DNA from: Firmicutes bacterium UBA6113
Lineage (GTDB): Bacteria > Bacillota > Clostridia > Tissierellales > Sedimentibacteraceae
Direction: 5' to 3'
DNA length: 64,000 bases
NCBI GenBank assembly: GCA_002422545.1
Contig: DIWF01000038.1
Span: 45,235 to 109,234 of the forward strand
Position numbers and translations under genes: made by a program. Each line of letters begins with the position of its first letter. Within the stretch, counting starts at the first letter, position 1. Under the pieces are notes generated by a model that searched no databases, had not been told where the DNA came from, and worked only from the letters and a program-made list of their open reading frames with translations. Below are positions 15,642 through 24,685 of the stretch, piece by piece.

Positions 15642-17378
15642 ATGTTAAAAAGAGTATTATCATTATTGCTCGTACTTGCAATGGTATTCTCTATATCAGT
15701 AGGCTGTGCTAAACAAGAACCGGCACCAGCTGAAGAGAAACCGGCAGAAGAGACACCAGCAGCAGAAACACCAGCTGGAGAAGAAGATTATCTGGTATGG
15801 AACATCGCAGTTGACCCTGAAACTTGGGACCCAACATTGAACAGCGCAGCTGACGGCGGACACATTATACAAAATATGTTCGAAGGTTTGACAAAAGAAA
15901 CTCATGATGGAGTCGAAGCTGCTGCAGCTGAATCTTGGGATATAACTAATGATGGCAAGACTTATACTTTCCATTTGAGAGATGGTATGAAATGGTCTGA
16001 CGGACAGCCTTTAACAGCTAAAGACTTTGAATATGCTTGGAAAAGAGCATGTGATCCTGCAGTTGCATCTGATTATTCATTCCTTGTAACTACTTACTTG
16101 GTAGGCGGAGCTGAATATTTCAATGGAACTGGAACTATTGATCAAATAGGCGTTAAAGCACTTGATGACTTAACATTGGAAGTTAACCTGAAATTCCCTG
16201 TTGCTTACTTCTTAAGCTTGACTTCATTCTATACTTACATGCCAGTAAGACAAGACATAGTTGAAGCTAACGGCGAAGGATGGGAAAAGAATCCTGAAAC
16301 TTGCATTTCAAACGGAGCTTTCAAAATGACTGAATACCAGACAGGTTCTCACCTGACAATGGTTAAGAATGAAAACTATTGGGATGCAGCAAATGTTAAA
16401 CTTGCAGGTATCAAAGGTCTTATGATCGTTGAAGGAACTACAGCTCTTAACGGTTATGAAAACGGTGAAATCCAGATTCTTGACAGCATCACTATTGAAC
16501 AGATTCCAAGACTTCAGAAAGAAGATCCAAACTTTGTAATCTATCCACATATCGGAACTTACTATGTTAACTTCAACGTTGACAATGAAGTATTCAAAGA
16601 CGTTAGAATTAGAAAAGCATTCTCACTTGCAATCGACAGAAAACAATTTGTTGAGCAGGTTACTAAGGGCGGACAGACACCTGCAACTGGATTTATACCT
16701 TCAGGTATGATTTTTTCAGACGGATCTGACATCAGACCGCTTGATGAAAATGGTATGCCAGCACCTGAATACGGCATCGACCCAACAAAAGCAAATGTAG
16801 AAGAAGCTAAAGCATTATTGGCTGAAGCTGGATATCCAGATGGAAAAGGACTTCCAAAAATTACATTCCTGTACAACACAAATGAAAACAACAAGAAGAT
16901 TGCTGAAGCATTGCAAGGAATGTGGAAACAAAATCTTGGCGTAGACGTTGAACTTCTTAACCAAGACTGGGCAGTATTCCAGGAAACTAGAAGAGCAGGC
17001 GAGTACATGATGGCAAGAGGCGGCTGGTTAGGAGACTACGGCGACCCAATGACTATGCTTGACTTGTTCACAGTTGCATCAGGAAACAACGATCCTCAGT
17101 GGAGATATGCTGAAGAACCTAACGGAGCACCACATGACAAAACTCTGAACCCTGAACAAAAAGAATTTGAAGATGCAATTTCTCAATCACTTGTAACTTC
17201 AGGCAAAGACAGAGATGCAGCTTTAAAAGCAGCTGAAGATTCATTGATGAACAACATGGTTATAGCACCAATTTACTACTATACATTTACAACAATAGTT
17301 GACTCATCTAAAGTTGAAGGTGTAGAACTCACATTGACAAACAAATGGGACTTCACACATGCTGAATTGATAAAATAA
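15642..17378 (+). CDS. oppA: Peptide-binding lipoprotein of the ABC transporter (SBP_bac_5)
   Basis: This is a 578-residue extracellular lipoprotein that captures peptides and delivers them to OppBC. It has a type II signal peptide (MLKRVLSLLLVLAMVFSIS) with lipobox SVGC, so the lipidated Cys is near residue 22. A Pro/Glu/Ala-rich tether follows (residues about 26-48). The rest is the family 5 solute-binding fold; WDPTLNSAADGG and FRLR-like DVRIRKAFSLAIDR are characteristic. TTTTTTTGGAGGG gives a strong RBS. It has its own promoter and terminator, consistent with high expression. The exact peptide length specificity is unknown. Confidence 0.95.
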   Translation: MLKRVLSLLLVLAMVFSISVGCAKQEPAPAEEKPAEETPAAETPAGEEDYLVWNIAVDPETWDPTLNSAADGGHIIQNMFEGLTKETHDGVEAAAAESWDITNDGKTYTFHLRDGMKWSDGQPLTAKDFEYAWKRACDPAVASDYSFLVTTYLVGGAEYFNGTGTIDQIGVKALDDLTLEVNLKFPVAYFLSLTSFYTYMPVRQDIVEANGEGWEKNPETCISNGAFKMTEYQTGSHLTMVKNENYWDAANVKLAGIKGLMIVEGTTALNGYENGEIQILDSITIEQIPRLQKEDPNFVIYPHIGTYYVNFNVDNEVFKDVRIRKAFSLAIDRKQFVEQVTKGGQTPATGFIPSGMIFSDGSDIRPLDENGMPAPEYGIDPTKANVEEAKALLAEAGYPDGKGLPKITFLYNTNENNKKIAEALQGMWKQNLGVDVELLNQDWAVFQETRRAGEYMMARGGWLGDYGDPMTMLDLFTVASGNNDPQWRYAEEPNGAPHDKTLNPEQKEFEDAISQSLVTSGKDRDAALKAAEDSLMNNMVIAPIYYYTFTTIVDSSKVEGVELTLTNKWDFTHAELIK

Positions 17379-17389
17379 TAAGCAATAAG

Positions 17390-17426
17390 GGATTGGAATC
17401 TGTAATACAGAATCCAATCCTTTTTT
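17390..17426 (+). terminator. Terminator of the opp operon
   Basis: GGATTGGAATCTGT and ACAGAATCCAATCC pair around AAT with one mismatch, followed by T6. No gene lies in the rest of the 17379-17547 gap. Confidence 0.9.
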
Positions 17427-17547
17427 ACATAATATTAAAATTAAAACATCAGATTACGCAATGCTTTGAAATATAAATAACAATATAAAAATATCATTTA
17501 TATACAAATTTCTGTTTTAATTGTATAATTAAGATGGAGATGATTTT

Positions 17548-18384
17548 ATGAAATACAAAATGGTAGTACTGGATCTGGACGGGACTCTTTTAGATGACGA
17601 CAAACAAATAAGTGAAAAGAACATCCGCATTTTGAACGAACTCTACAAGAGTGGAGTAATTATAACAATTGCAACGGGCAGAAATTATTATATGGCAAAA
17701 GGTCTGACTGATAAGCTTAAAAGTGTTTCTCCTGTTATCCTGGCCAACAACGGAGCCATAATCAGGCGTTCTCACAACGATGAGATTCTTGAGAAAAATT
17801 ATCTGGATGCTGCAGTGTTCAAAAAAATATATGATGCCGGAATCAAAAGAGGGCTAAATCCTATAGTGCACGTGGACGAATATAAAGACGGCTACGATCT
17901 AATTTATGAACGTGAAAACTACGAAGAAACATATCTCGGCTACATAAAAAAAGACTATCCAAGAGCAAGACTCAAGAAATTTGAAACTGACAACATTAAA
18001 AATATTCTTTCTGTATGCTATTTTGATGAATACAGCAAGCTTTCTGACTTCAGTCTTGAAATGATGGAATTAAACAAAGGCGAGTACAATACCATATGCA
18101 ACCGTAACATAAGCCAGAGGGCTCTTCTTGAGTTTCTGCACAATGAAGGATGCAAGTGGAAAGCACTTCAGAAATATGTAAATGACATTAACATCAAGAT
18201 TGATGAAATATTGGCCATAGGAGACGACAACAACGATATTGAGCTCATTTTAAATGCAGGGATGGGAATTGCCATGAAAAATGCAACAGAGGAATGCAAA
18301 AAAGCTTCAAAATTAATTTCAAAGTTTGACAACAACAATTCGGGAGTTTATCATGTTCTTTCGGAAGTATTTGAAATAAAATAA
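17548..18384 (+). CDS. Cof-type HAD-superfamily phosphatase
   Basis: This is a 278-residue cytoplasmic phosphatase of HAD subfamily IIB. Motif I is VLDLDGTLLDD (nucleophile Asp9, acid Asp11), motif II is TIATGRN, and motifs III/IV are in the KWKALQKY region and AIGDDNNDIEL. The C2-type cap lies between about residues 80 and 190. Such enzymes dephosphorylate sugar phosphates, FMN or other small metabolites; the substrate cannot be inferred. GGAGATGATTTT precedes the ATG. It appears monocistronic. Confidence 0.9.
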   Translation: MKYKMVVLDLDGTLLDDDKQISEKNIRILNELYKSGVIITIATGRNYYMAKGLTDKLKSVSPVILANNGAIIRRSHNDEILEKNYLDAAVFKKIYDAGIKRGLNPIVHVDEYKDGYDLIYERENYEETYLGYIKKDYPRARLKKFETDNIKNILSVCYFDEYSKLSDFSLEMMELNKGEYNTICNRNISQRALLEFLHNEGCKWKALQKYVNDINIKIDEILAIGDDNNDIELILNAGMGIAMKNATEECKKASKLISKFDNNNSGVYHVLSEVFEIK

Positions 18385-18473
18385 GAAATAAACAAAAATA
18401 TCGGAGATTGTACATATTTCTTTCATGCTCAAAATATAATGTAATAACATTGTATTAAAAACAAGGAGGAATT

Positions 18474-18665
18474 ATGAAAATAATAGCTGCAATAGCATCA
18501 ATTCTTATTATTATCGGAGCGTTGAACTGGGGCTTGTACGGAATATCAAAAATTGATATAGTTGAAAACTTCTTTGGAGGATGGAACAGCAAAATTGGAA
18601 GAATCGTCTATATTTTAATTGGAATAGCCGGTTTGTACTCGCTTCTTTACGTCATTTTCGCATAA
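18474..18665 (+). CDS. DUF378 family small membrane protein (YuzA-like)
   Basis: This 63-residue protein has two hydrophobic segments (about residues 3-25 and 42-62). The GALNWGLYGI motif after the first segment is the hallmark of DUF378. Function is unknown in all bacteria I know of. AAGGAGGAATT is a strong RBS. A bidirectional terminator separates it from the converging gene at 18705. Confidence 0.85.
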   Translation: MKIIAAIASILIIIGALNWGLYGISKIDIVENFFGGWNSKIGRIVYILIGIAGLYSLLYVIFA

Positions 18666-18667
18666 AC

Positions 18668-18696
18668 AAAAAACATGCCAATAGGCATGTTTTTTT
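18668..18696. terminator. Bidirectional terminator between convergent genes
   Basis: AAAACATGCC and GGCATGTTTT form a 10-bp stem with loop AATA. There is a T-run on the plus strand and an A-run on the left that serves the minus strand. Confidence 0.85.
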
Positions 18697-18704
18697 GTTA
18701 ATTT

Positions 18705-18938
18705 TTAGGAAAAGCGTCCCATTCCTACTGCTTTTGTCATTTTGTCCATGATATTTTTGCCCTGCATGTTCTGACTGATCATTTCTACAGAACCCAATGT
18801 AATGTGGGCTAAACCGAAACCTATGATACCATTAGTATAGGATTCAGGCAAATTATTATTACTATTTTTCAAAGCTATTCCGGTTGCAGTTACTACTGTT
18901 CCAAGTACTGTCGGAATGATGCCTTCTTTTATATGCAT
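18705..18938 (-). CDS. Small protein of unknown function
   Basis: This is a 77-residue protein that I do not recognise. It starts MHIKEGIIPTVLGTV and contains two moderately hydrophobic glycine-rich stretches (residues about 6-22 and 38-55) separated by a Ser/Asn patch (KNSNNNLPES). It may be a small membrane or membrane-associated protein. AGGAGGTATTTAA precedes the ATG on the minus strand, which supports translation. It converges on DUF378 and is divergent from the radical-SAM gene at 19109. Confidence 0.7.
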   Translation of the reverse strand: MHIKEGIIPTVLGTVVTATGIALKNSNNNLPESYTNGIIGFGLAHITLGSVEMISQNMQGKNIMDKMTKAVGMGRFS

Positions 18939-19108
18939 TTAAATACCTCCTAAAATTTGTTTGTTCACTTATTATCTGCAAAAATATAAAAATAATTTGA
19001 TTTATTTAATGGCAATAAATAAAAATATTAAACAACAATTGATTAAAAAGGTTAAATTATTTATAATATGATTAATATCCAAAATTTAAATTTAAATAAA
19101 GGAAAAAA

Positions 19109-20038
19109 ATGATCAAATATAATGAATATTCAAATTATCTAAAAGAAAAGTACAAAGAAAAAGTATACAAACTTCCGGTTAACATTCCCTGCACATGTCC
19201 TAACCGCGACGGTACCTTAGGATACGGTGGATGCACTTTTTGTGCAGAAGTAGGAACAGGCTTTGAAATGCTTGACAACTCCATGAGCGTAAAAGAACAG
19301 CTCAGGGCAAACATGGAATATATTTCGAAAAAATATAAAGCAAAGAAATTTATTGCATATTTTCAAAACTACACGAACACATACCTGGAGTTTGATAAAT
19401 TTAAAAATTATGTTCGTGAAGCTGTTATGGAAGACATAGTTGAAATATCAGTTTCAACTAGGCCCGACTGCGTTCCTGACGATTATCTTGAATTCCTTTA
19501 TGAACTGAAGAAAGAAAGTGGCATAAACATTTCCATTGAGCTTGGACTCCAGACTGTAAATTACCACACGCTGATTGCCATAAACAGGGGACACACGCTG
19601 GCTGAATTTATTGACGCTGCCATAAGAATTAAAAAATTCGGTTTTGAAATATGTACTCACGTCATATTAAATCTTCCCGGCGACGAAATGACGGATGTTG
19701 TAGAAACAGCAAAGATATTGTCGGTACTCAACATAGACCAGGTGAAAGTTCATTCTCTTTATATAATGGGAAACACAGAAATGGGAAGAATGTATAAAAA
19801 TGGAGAAATAAAGGTAATTACTAAAGACGAATATATAGAAAGAGTCATCGTTTTTCTTGAACACTTGGACAGCAATGTTGCGGTTCAAAGACTTGTTGGA
19901 AGGGCACCTGAGGAAGATTCGCTGTTTGTAAACTGGGGAATGAGCTGGTGGAAAATTAAAGATGAAATATTGGACAAAATGGAAGCAGAAAACAGGTACC
20001 AGGGAAAATTTCACATGCAAAAAAAGTATAAAATGTAA
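19109..20038 (+). CDS. TIGR01212-family radical SAM protein (YtqA-like)
   Basis: This 309-residue protein is related to the Elp3/MiaB-like radical SAM branch. The iron-sulfur motif is unusually spaced: Cys residues in CTCPNRDGTLGYGGCTFC near residues 29-46 include the C-x2-C pair. ISTRPDCVPDDY and IELGLQTV are conserved SAM-core segments. The function of the family is not established; members are often guessed to act in tRNA or protein modification. AAAGGAAAAAA gives an RBS. The radical SAM assignment is firm and the exact subfamily probable. Confidence 0.88.
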   Translation: MIKYNEYSNYLKEKYKEKVYKLPVNIPCTCPNRDGTLGYGGCTFCAEVGTGFEMLDNSMSVKEQLRANMEYISKKYKAKKFIAYFQNYTNTYLEFDKFKNYVREAVMEDIVEISVSTRPDCVPDDYLEFLYELKKESGINISIELGLQTVNYHTLIAINRGHTLAEFIDAAIRIKKFGFEICTHVILNLPGDEMTDVVETAKILSVLNIDQVKVHSLYIMGNTEMGRMYKNGEIKVITKDEYIERVIVFLEHLDSNVAVQRLVGRAPEEDSLFVNWGMSWWKIKDEILDKMEAENRYQGKFHMQKKYKM

Positions 20039-20127
20039 AAATAAGTAGTGTAAACATTTTCAATTTGTGGTACAATATACGTGTAATTAACTTTATTCAA
20101 ACAAATAAAAATAGGAGTGTGATTATT

Positions 20128-20541
20128 ATGGTTCAATTGGTTTGCGGTCACAGCGGCAGTGGAAAAACGATGAGAATGATTGAAATGGCAAACAAGACTA
20201 TGGATAGTATACAGGGAAAGATGGTTTTCTTGGAAGCTAACAACAGGCACATATTTGATTTGGATTACAGAATAAGATACATAAATACTAAAGAGTTTGG
20301 ATTAACAAATGCCGATCAGTTTCAAGGCTTTGTATGCGGTTTAATTGCGACAGATTACGACGTGGAACAGGTTTACATAGATGGATTATATAAGATTGCT
20401 CAGTCCGGAATGGAGAATTTAGAAGCAGTTGTTGAAAGACTTAATTTTTTATCAGAAAAGTTTAATGTTAATTTTATCATGAGTGTAAATCATGAAATGG
20501 ATGATATTCCAGAAACATTGAGAGATAGAGTAATAGCATAG
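20128..20541 (+). CDS. Small P-loop NTPase of unknown function
   Basis: This 137-residue protein opens with MVQLVCGHSGSGKTMRM, a Walker A motif at residues 7-14. VEQVYIDGL near residue 78 is a plausible Walker B. The protein ends in RDRVIA and lacks any further domain. It is much shorter than most kinases or AAA proteins. I do not recognise the family. The start at 20128 is supported by GGAGTGTG; a longer in-frame start at 20065 has none. TG-G-TACAAT upstream is a possible extended -10. A terminator follows, so the gene is monocistronic. Confidence 0.75.
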   Translation: MVQLVCGHSGSGKTMRMIEMANKTMDSIQGKMVFLEANNRHIFDLDYRIRYINTKEFGLTNADQFQGFVCGLIATDYDVEQVYIDGLYKIAQSGMENLEAVVERLNFLSEKFNVNFIMSVNHEMDDIPETLRDRVIA

Positions 20542-20548
20542 ACAATAT

Positions 20549-20571
20549 CCACCGGCTTGCCGGTGGTTTTT
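20549..20571 (+). terminator. Rho-independent terminator
   Basis: CCACCGGC-TT-GCCGGTGG is followed by TTTTTAT. It ends the P-loop gene. Confidence 0.92.
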
Positions 20572-20609
20572 ATTTCTCATTTATGGATGATTCTTGCTTT
20601 TAATTGCTC

Positions 20610-20638
20610 TTGCTAAAAGGTTCAACATCTGTTAGAAT
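20610..20638 (+). promoter_or_regulatory. Sigma-A promoter of the 20668 gene
   Basis: TTGCTA-N17-TAGAAT lies 30 nt upstream of the ATG, with AAAGAGTGAG as RBS between them. Confidence 0.55.
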
Positions 20639-20667
20639 ACATGTAGACAATTAGAAAGAGTGAGTTT

Positions 20668-21222
20668 ATGAATTATTTTAAACCAAACAAGACAATATTT
20701 GATGAGTTTTTTGAGCACAGAGATATGCTTATCATTCAGCATATGAATGGTGATATAAACAAAAAGGAATATCTCGAGTTAAACTACAAATACATGCTTG
20801 AAAAGAACATTAAACCTTTTCAGCGAATAGACAGCTTTGAAAAAGGAATGTACAATTACCAGTACTACAACATGCTGGCTAAGTATCACAGAATGATAGC
20901 TCAGGAAATAAAGGATAAGGGAAAGCACATCAGTTTTTACAGCAAGTATCTGGAAGAAGCAGATTATTACTACAATGAAAAAGACAAAACATCTTTCAGA
21001 CTGTTAAGATACCTTCATTATGAAAATGTGGAATCATATTTTATAAAGATGGAGTCATCGGCTCTGGAAGGAAAGCTTTATGAAATAGTTTTGAAGGATT
21101 ACGAATATGCAGTGCTGCATTCAAAATCCCTGTGGCTGCTGGATGTTCTAAAAAAAGAAAATGTGTTTTTAGCTGAAAGGAAGAAATCGGTAATAGACTA
21201 TTATGTAAATCAAAAATATTAA
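20668..21222 (+). CDS. Uncharacterised clostridial protein (possibly DUF6648)
   Basis: This is a 184-residue soluble, charged, Tyr- and Lys-rich protein, predicted largely alpha-helical. It begins MNYFKPNKTIFDEFFEHRD and contains runs such as YYNEKDKTSFRLLRYLHYENVES. I see no catalytic motif, signal peptide or membrane segment. I believe it belongs to a family found in Clostridia, possibly DUF6648, but that is from memory and not secure. A terminator and a structured repeat follow directly. Confidence 0.7.
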   Translation: MNYFKPNKTIFDEFFEHRDMLIIQHMNGDINKKEYLELNYKYMLEKNIKPFQRIDSFEKGMYNYQYYNMLAKYHRMIAQEIKDKGKHISFYSKYLEEADYYYNEKDKTSFRLLRYLHYENVESYFIKMESSALEGKLYEIVLKDYEYAVLHSKSLWLLDVLKKENVFLAERKKSVIDYYVNQKY

Positions 21223-21248
21223 GGAGCCATGCGGCTCCTTTATTTTTT
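21221..21248 (+). terminator. Terminator abutting repeat copy A
   Basis: GGAGCC-ATGC-GGCTCC is followed by TTTATTTTTT. The T-tract runs straight into the TATATA start of the structured repeat. Confidence 0.8.
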
Positions 21249-21407
21249 ATATACTAGGAAAGTTCTCTTTCCTAGTATATAAAAACGAGGATTGCAAAGG
21301 ACGGGACGTCCTTGCCGTTAAGGGGGGTGCTCAGTAAAAACGCGTATGCGTTTTTACGCCGAAGGGGGACATAGGTCCCCCTAGCGGAGTTGCGGAGCAA
21401 CTTTTTT
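21248..21407 (+). repeat. Structured interspersed repeat, family 1, copy A (160 bp)
   Basis: The copy begins with a 15-bp perfect stem (TATATACTAGGAAAG, loop TTCT). It continues with ACGAGGATTGCA and a GGACGTCC-containing block, then a second hairpin GTAAAAACGC/GCGTTTTTAC, a third GGGGGAC/GTCCCCC, and ends GTTGCGGAGCAAC plus T6. Copies B (36220) and C (54351) share the same order of blocks. The final T-run supplies the complement of the stop codon of the minus-strand gene at 21406, so the element borders that gene exactly. Confidence 0.85.
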
Positions 21408-21897
21408 AATATGCATTTGCAATTATTTTAATTATATCGTCCAGGCTTGTACCAACTTCAATTTCATATGTACCGCTTCTAAGTTTTGTATCAAGCCCCA
21501 GTTCTACGGATCTGTTTAAAAATTCGTTCGTGTCGTTTATAAGGTTTGAACTCTGAAGTATTTTAGCTATGTTTGAAGGAAAAGATCCTTCAGGAATTTC
21601 AACTGTTGCTATAAGTCCGCTTGGCGCAGGGGTGTCAGGTGTTTCACCTGCGGGGTTTTCAGGGCTTTCATCATCGCCAGGGTCCTCCGGTGTTTGCGGG
21701 TTTTCTGAATCATTATATTCTTCTTCTGCAATAATCTGAGGCAAATCAGAAATTGCTTCCTTTTCAATTCCCCTGTTGAATAAAATGTCAAATCTCCATC
21801 CTAATATTAATGCCATCACAACAATTACTATTATTATTAAACCGTAGTCGGTAATATTATATATAAAGTCTCTTATTGCATTTATTATTGTTTTCAT
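21406..21897 (-). CDS. MltG-like (YceG LysM-like subdomain) single-pass membrane protein, short
   Basis: This is a 163-residue protein with one N-terminal membrane helix (about residues 18-40), then a long Pro/Glu/Asp-rich linker (about 60-95), then a C-terminal module. TVEIPEGSFPSNIAKILQ and YEIEVGTSLDDIIKII resemble the LysM-like subdomain at the start of the endolytic transglycosylase MltG. The catalytic Glu domain of full MltG (about 330 residues) is absent. Similar short proteins occur in Clostridia, so it may be native rather than broken. AAGGAGCGACTG supports the start at 21897. Repeat copy A abuts its stop codon. Confidence 0.75.
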   Translation of the reverse strand: MKTIINAIRDFIYNITDYGLIIIVIVVMALILGWRFDILFNRGIEKEAISDLPQIIAEEEYNDSENPQTPEDPGDDESPENPAGETPDTPAPSGLIATVEIPEGSFPSNIAKILQSSNLINDTNEFLNRSVELGLDTKLRSGTYEIEVGTSLDDIIKIIANAY

Positions 21898-22038
21898 CAG
21901 TCGCTCCTTGTTTATTATCAAGTAACTAATATTTTAACACAAAAATGGCTGATTTACAATAACCAAAAACATGTAATTATTCTCAGCTTAAAAATTTCCT
22001 GTTTAGAAGACAGCCCGTAATCAATAATTTAAAAATTC

Positions 22039-22066
22039 TTGCTATAAGATGAGATATTGGTATAAT
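22039..22066 (+). promoter_or_regulatory. Sigma-A promoter of the pseudouridine synthase/kinase pair
   Basis: TTGCTA-N16-TATAAT lies 40 nt before the ATG at 22106. Confidence 0.6.
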
Positions 22067-22105
22067 ATAGAGACATACTTAAAAAAATAACCAAATGGAG
22101 AAAAT

Positions 22106-23020
22106 ATGAAAGAAATATTGATAACGAAAAATGAAGAAGGACAAAGGCTTGACAGATTTCTGAAAAAGTATCTCAATAAGGCAAACCAGTCATTTATTTA
22201 TAAAATGCTAAGGAAGAAAAACATCAAATTGAACAACTTGAAGGCAGAACCAGAAGAGGTTCTTAAAAAGGATGACCTTGTCCAGCTTTATTTGTCCGAT
22301 GAAACAATTGACAAATTCAGGGAGAAAAAAAGACTGATTGAAACTGATATACATTTTACTCCGGTTTATGAAGACGATAATATTCTTGTTGTAAACAAAC
22401 CCATAGGATTAAGCTCTCAGCCTGATGAAACAAGCGCAATTAATCTGGTTGATGAAATTAAAATGTATCTTGATGCAAAGGAAGAAAACATAAGTTTCAC
22501 ATTCAAGCCTGCAGTGTGCAACAGGCTTGACAAGAACACATCAGGGCTTGTGATTGCAGCTAAAAACTATGATGCTTTAAAGCAGACAAACAAGGCAATA
22601 AGAGAAAGAGCAATCCAAAAATACTACAAGGCCAAAGTTCACGGCATCATAAAACAGGATTTGGAACTTAAGGATTACCTCATTAAGGATGAATCAAGAA
22701 ACATTGTGAAAATTGTGAAGGAACAAAAGGAAAATGCCAAGTCGGTAATTACAAATGCTCATCCTTTAAAAACAGAAGGAAATTTCACATGGCTTGAAAT
22801 AGAAATTGAAACAGGAAGGGCACATCAGATAAGGGCGCATTTGGCCTCTATAGGACACCCCATAGTCGGAGACAAAAAATACGGCAGGAAAGACGATGAA
22901 AAACATCAGCTGCTCCATGCCTACAAGCTTGTTTTGGACGGATATGAAGGTGAGCTTGAATATCTGAACAAAATGGAAATAATTTCAGATGTGACTGAAA
23001 GGAAAATTTTGAAGCAATAA
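22106..23020 (+). CDS. RluA/RluD-family pseudouridine synthase
   Basis: This 304-residue enzyme isomerises uridine to pseudouridine in rRNA or tRNA. Residues 1-65 are an S4 RNA-binding domain (GQRLDRFLKKYLNKA). The catalytic Asp is in VCNRLDKNTSGLVIAAK near residue 140, and the C-terminal signature RAHQIRAHLASIGHPIVGD is complete. It is close to RluC/RluD-type enzymes, but target position cannot be inferred. GGAGAAAAT precedes the ATG. The next gene starts 9 nt after the stop, so the two are co-transcribed. Confidence 0.92.
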   Translation: MKEILITKNEEGQRLDRFLKKYLNKANQSFIYKMLRKKNIKLNNLKAEPEEVLKKDDLVQLYLSDETIDKFREKKRLIETDIHFTPVYEDDNILVVNKPIGLSSQPDETSAINLVDEIKMYLDAKEENISFTFKPAVCNRLDKNTSGLVIAAKNYDALKQTNKAIRERAIQKYYKAKVHGIIKQDLELKDYLIKDESRNIVKIVKEQKENAKSVITNAHPLKTEGNFTWLEIEIETGRAHQIRAHLASIGHPIVGDKKYGRKDDEKHQLLHAYKLVLDGYEGELEYLNKMEIISDVTERKILKQ

Positions 23021-23029
23021 GGAGGATTC

Positions 23030-24685
23030 ATGAAAATAATACTCGCAGGAGAAAAAAATGAAACGATGGACATAAGTGAAGATGAATCACTTTTTGACCT
23101 GCTTAAAAGAATCCATAAGGATGATTACACAAAATATCTTGGAATAAAAGTAAACAACAAGCTCCAGGACCTTCAGGGTGCAAAGTTCAAGGAAAACGAC
23201 AAAATAGAGTTCATTGATATAAGTAACAAAGATGGCAACCGAATTTACATTAGGACGTTGACCTTGGTTTACATAAAGGCATGCAAGGACATCTTTGACC
23301 AAATAGACGTATGTATTGTCAATTCCCTAAGCAAGGGTCTTTATACGGAACTTAAGAACAAACATCTGGTAAACAACCAGCAGCTTGAAGAAATAAGAGT
23401 CAGAATGCAGGAAATCATAGACCAAAAAAGGCCCATAAATACAAGGCTCATGAAAGTCGAAAGAGCGATGGAAATTTTCAACAAACAAAATCTTCAGGAT
23501 AAAATTGAACTTCTTACCCAATGGGACAAGGAAGACATAAGGGTTTGCGAACTTGACGGATATTATGATACATTTTACGGATACCTTGCTCCAAACACGG
23601 AATTTGTCAAAGAATTTGATTTGAGACTTTTTTCACCAGGCATTATTTTAAATTATCCCACAAGGGAAAGCAACTTTGAAATTCCTGAATATATTGTACA
23701 GGAGAAACTTTCCAAAGTTTTTAAAGAAGCTGAAGATTGGGGGGAGATAATGGACGTTGGTTATGTGGGTTCTTTGAACAAAAAAATCATAAACAACACA
23801 ATTGACGATATGATAAGAGTCAATGAAGCACTCCATGAGAAAAAAATAGCCTACATTGCAGATGAAATTTCAAATGACAAGGACATAAAAATAGTCTTGA
23901 TAGCTGGTCCGTCATCCTCAGGGAAAACCACATTTGCACAGAGGCTGTCTATTCAGCTGAGGGTGAACGGCAAAAAAACTTTTGCTCTTTCTCTGGACGA
24001 TTATTTTGTTGACAGGGAGCATACTCCCAAAGACGAAAACGGGGAATTTGACTTTGAAACAATAGACGCTCTGGATCTTGAACTTTTCAACGAACAGCTC
24101 TTAAGCCTTATGGCATGCGAGGAAGTTCAAATTCCTACATTTAACTTCAAATCAGGAAAAAGGGAATACACAAAAGATCCTGTGAAGCTCACCAACGACC
24201 ACATTATCATTATTGAAGGAATTCACGGGTTAAATGACAAGCTTACAAAAAACATTCCTCAAAATAATAAGTTCAGAATATACATAAGTGCTCTTACGCA
24301 GCTTAATATTGACAATCACAACCGTATTTCAACTTCTGACCTTAGGCTTGTAAGGCGAATTGTAAGAGACAACACTCACAGGGGCAACAATGTTTACAAG
24401 ACCATGGAACTTTGGGATAATGTTGTTAAAGGAACTGAAAAATATATTTTTCCACACCAGGAAAATGCTGATGCCATATTTAACTCTGCCCTTGTTTATG
24501 AGCTGAGCGTCTTGAAAAAATACGCAGAGCCCCTGGTTAAGGAAATAAAAAGAGACAGCATCTTTTATCCTGAAAGGCAGAGGTTGTTGAAGTTTTTCAG
24601 CTATTTCAAATCAATTGACGATGAAAGTGCAATTCCAAACACATCAATTTTAAGGGAATTCATTGGAGGAAGCTGCTTCGATTAA
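23030..24685 (+). CDS. Nucleoside (uridine) kinase family protein with N-terminal TGS-like domain
   Basis: This is a 551-residue cytoplasmic protein. Residues 1 to about 70 look like a TGS/ubiquitin-like domain. About 70-270 resembles a threonyl-tRNA-synthetase-like second domain. About 285-500 is a phosphoribulokinase/uridine-kinase P-loop domain with Walker A AGPSSSGKTTFA and LDDYFVDREHT. Proteins of this layout are annotated as nucleoside kinases in Clostridia; the actual substrate is not proven. AGGAGGATTC is the RBS. A palindromic element begins immediately after the stop. Confidence 0.88.
   Translation: MKIILAGEKNETMDISEDESLFDLLKRIHKDDYTKYLGIKVNNKLQDLQGAKFKENDKIEFIDISNKDGNRIYIRTLTLVYIKACKDIFDQIDVCIVNSLSKGLYTELKNKHLVNNQQLEEIRVRMQEIIDQKRPINTRLMKVERAMEIFNKQNLQDKIELLTQWDKEDIRVCELDGYYDTFYGYLAPNTEFVKEFDLRLFSPGIILNYPTRESNFEIPEYIVQEKLSKVFKEAEDWGEIMDVGYVGSLNKKIINNTIDDMIRVNEALHEKKIAYIADEISNDKDIKIVLIAGPSSSGKTTFAQRLSIQLRVNGKKTFALSLDDYFVDREHTPKDENGEFDFETIDALDLELFNEQLLSLMACEEVQIPTFNFKSGKREYTKDPVKLTNDHIIIIEGIHGLNDKLTKNIPQNNKFRIYISALTQLNIDNHNRISTSDLRLVRRIVRDNTHRGNNVYKTMELWDNVVKGTEKYIFPHQENADAIFNSALVYELSVLKKYAEPLVKEIKRDSIFYPERQRLLKFFSYFKSIDDESAIPNTSILREFIGGSCFD

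Noticed and set aside
21248..21407. Family-1 repeat as a CRISPR repeat or known HEARO/OMEGA RNA
   Set aside because: Copies are more than 14 kb apart with no spacers, and no IscB/TnpB gene is nearby; a match to HEARO could not be confirmed by eye.
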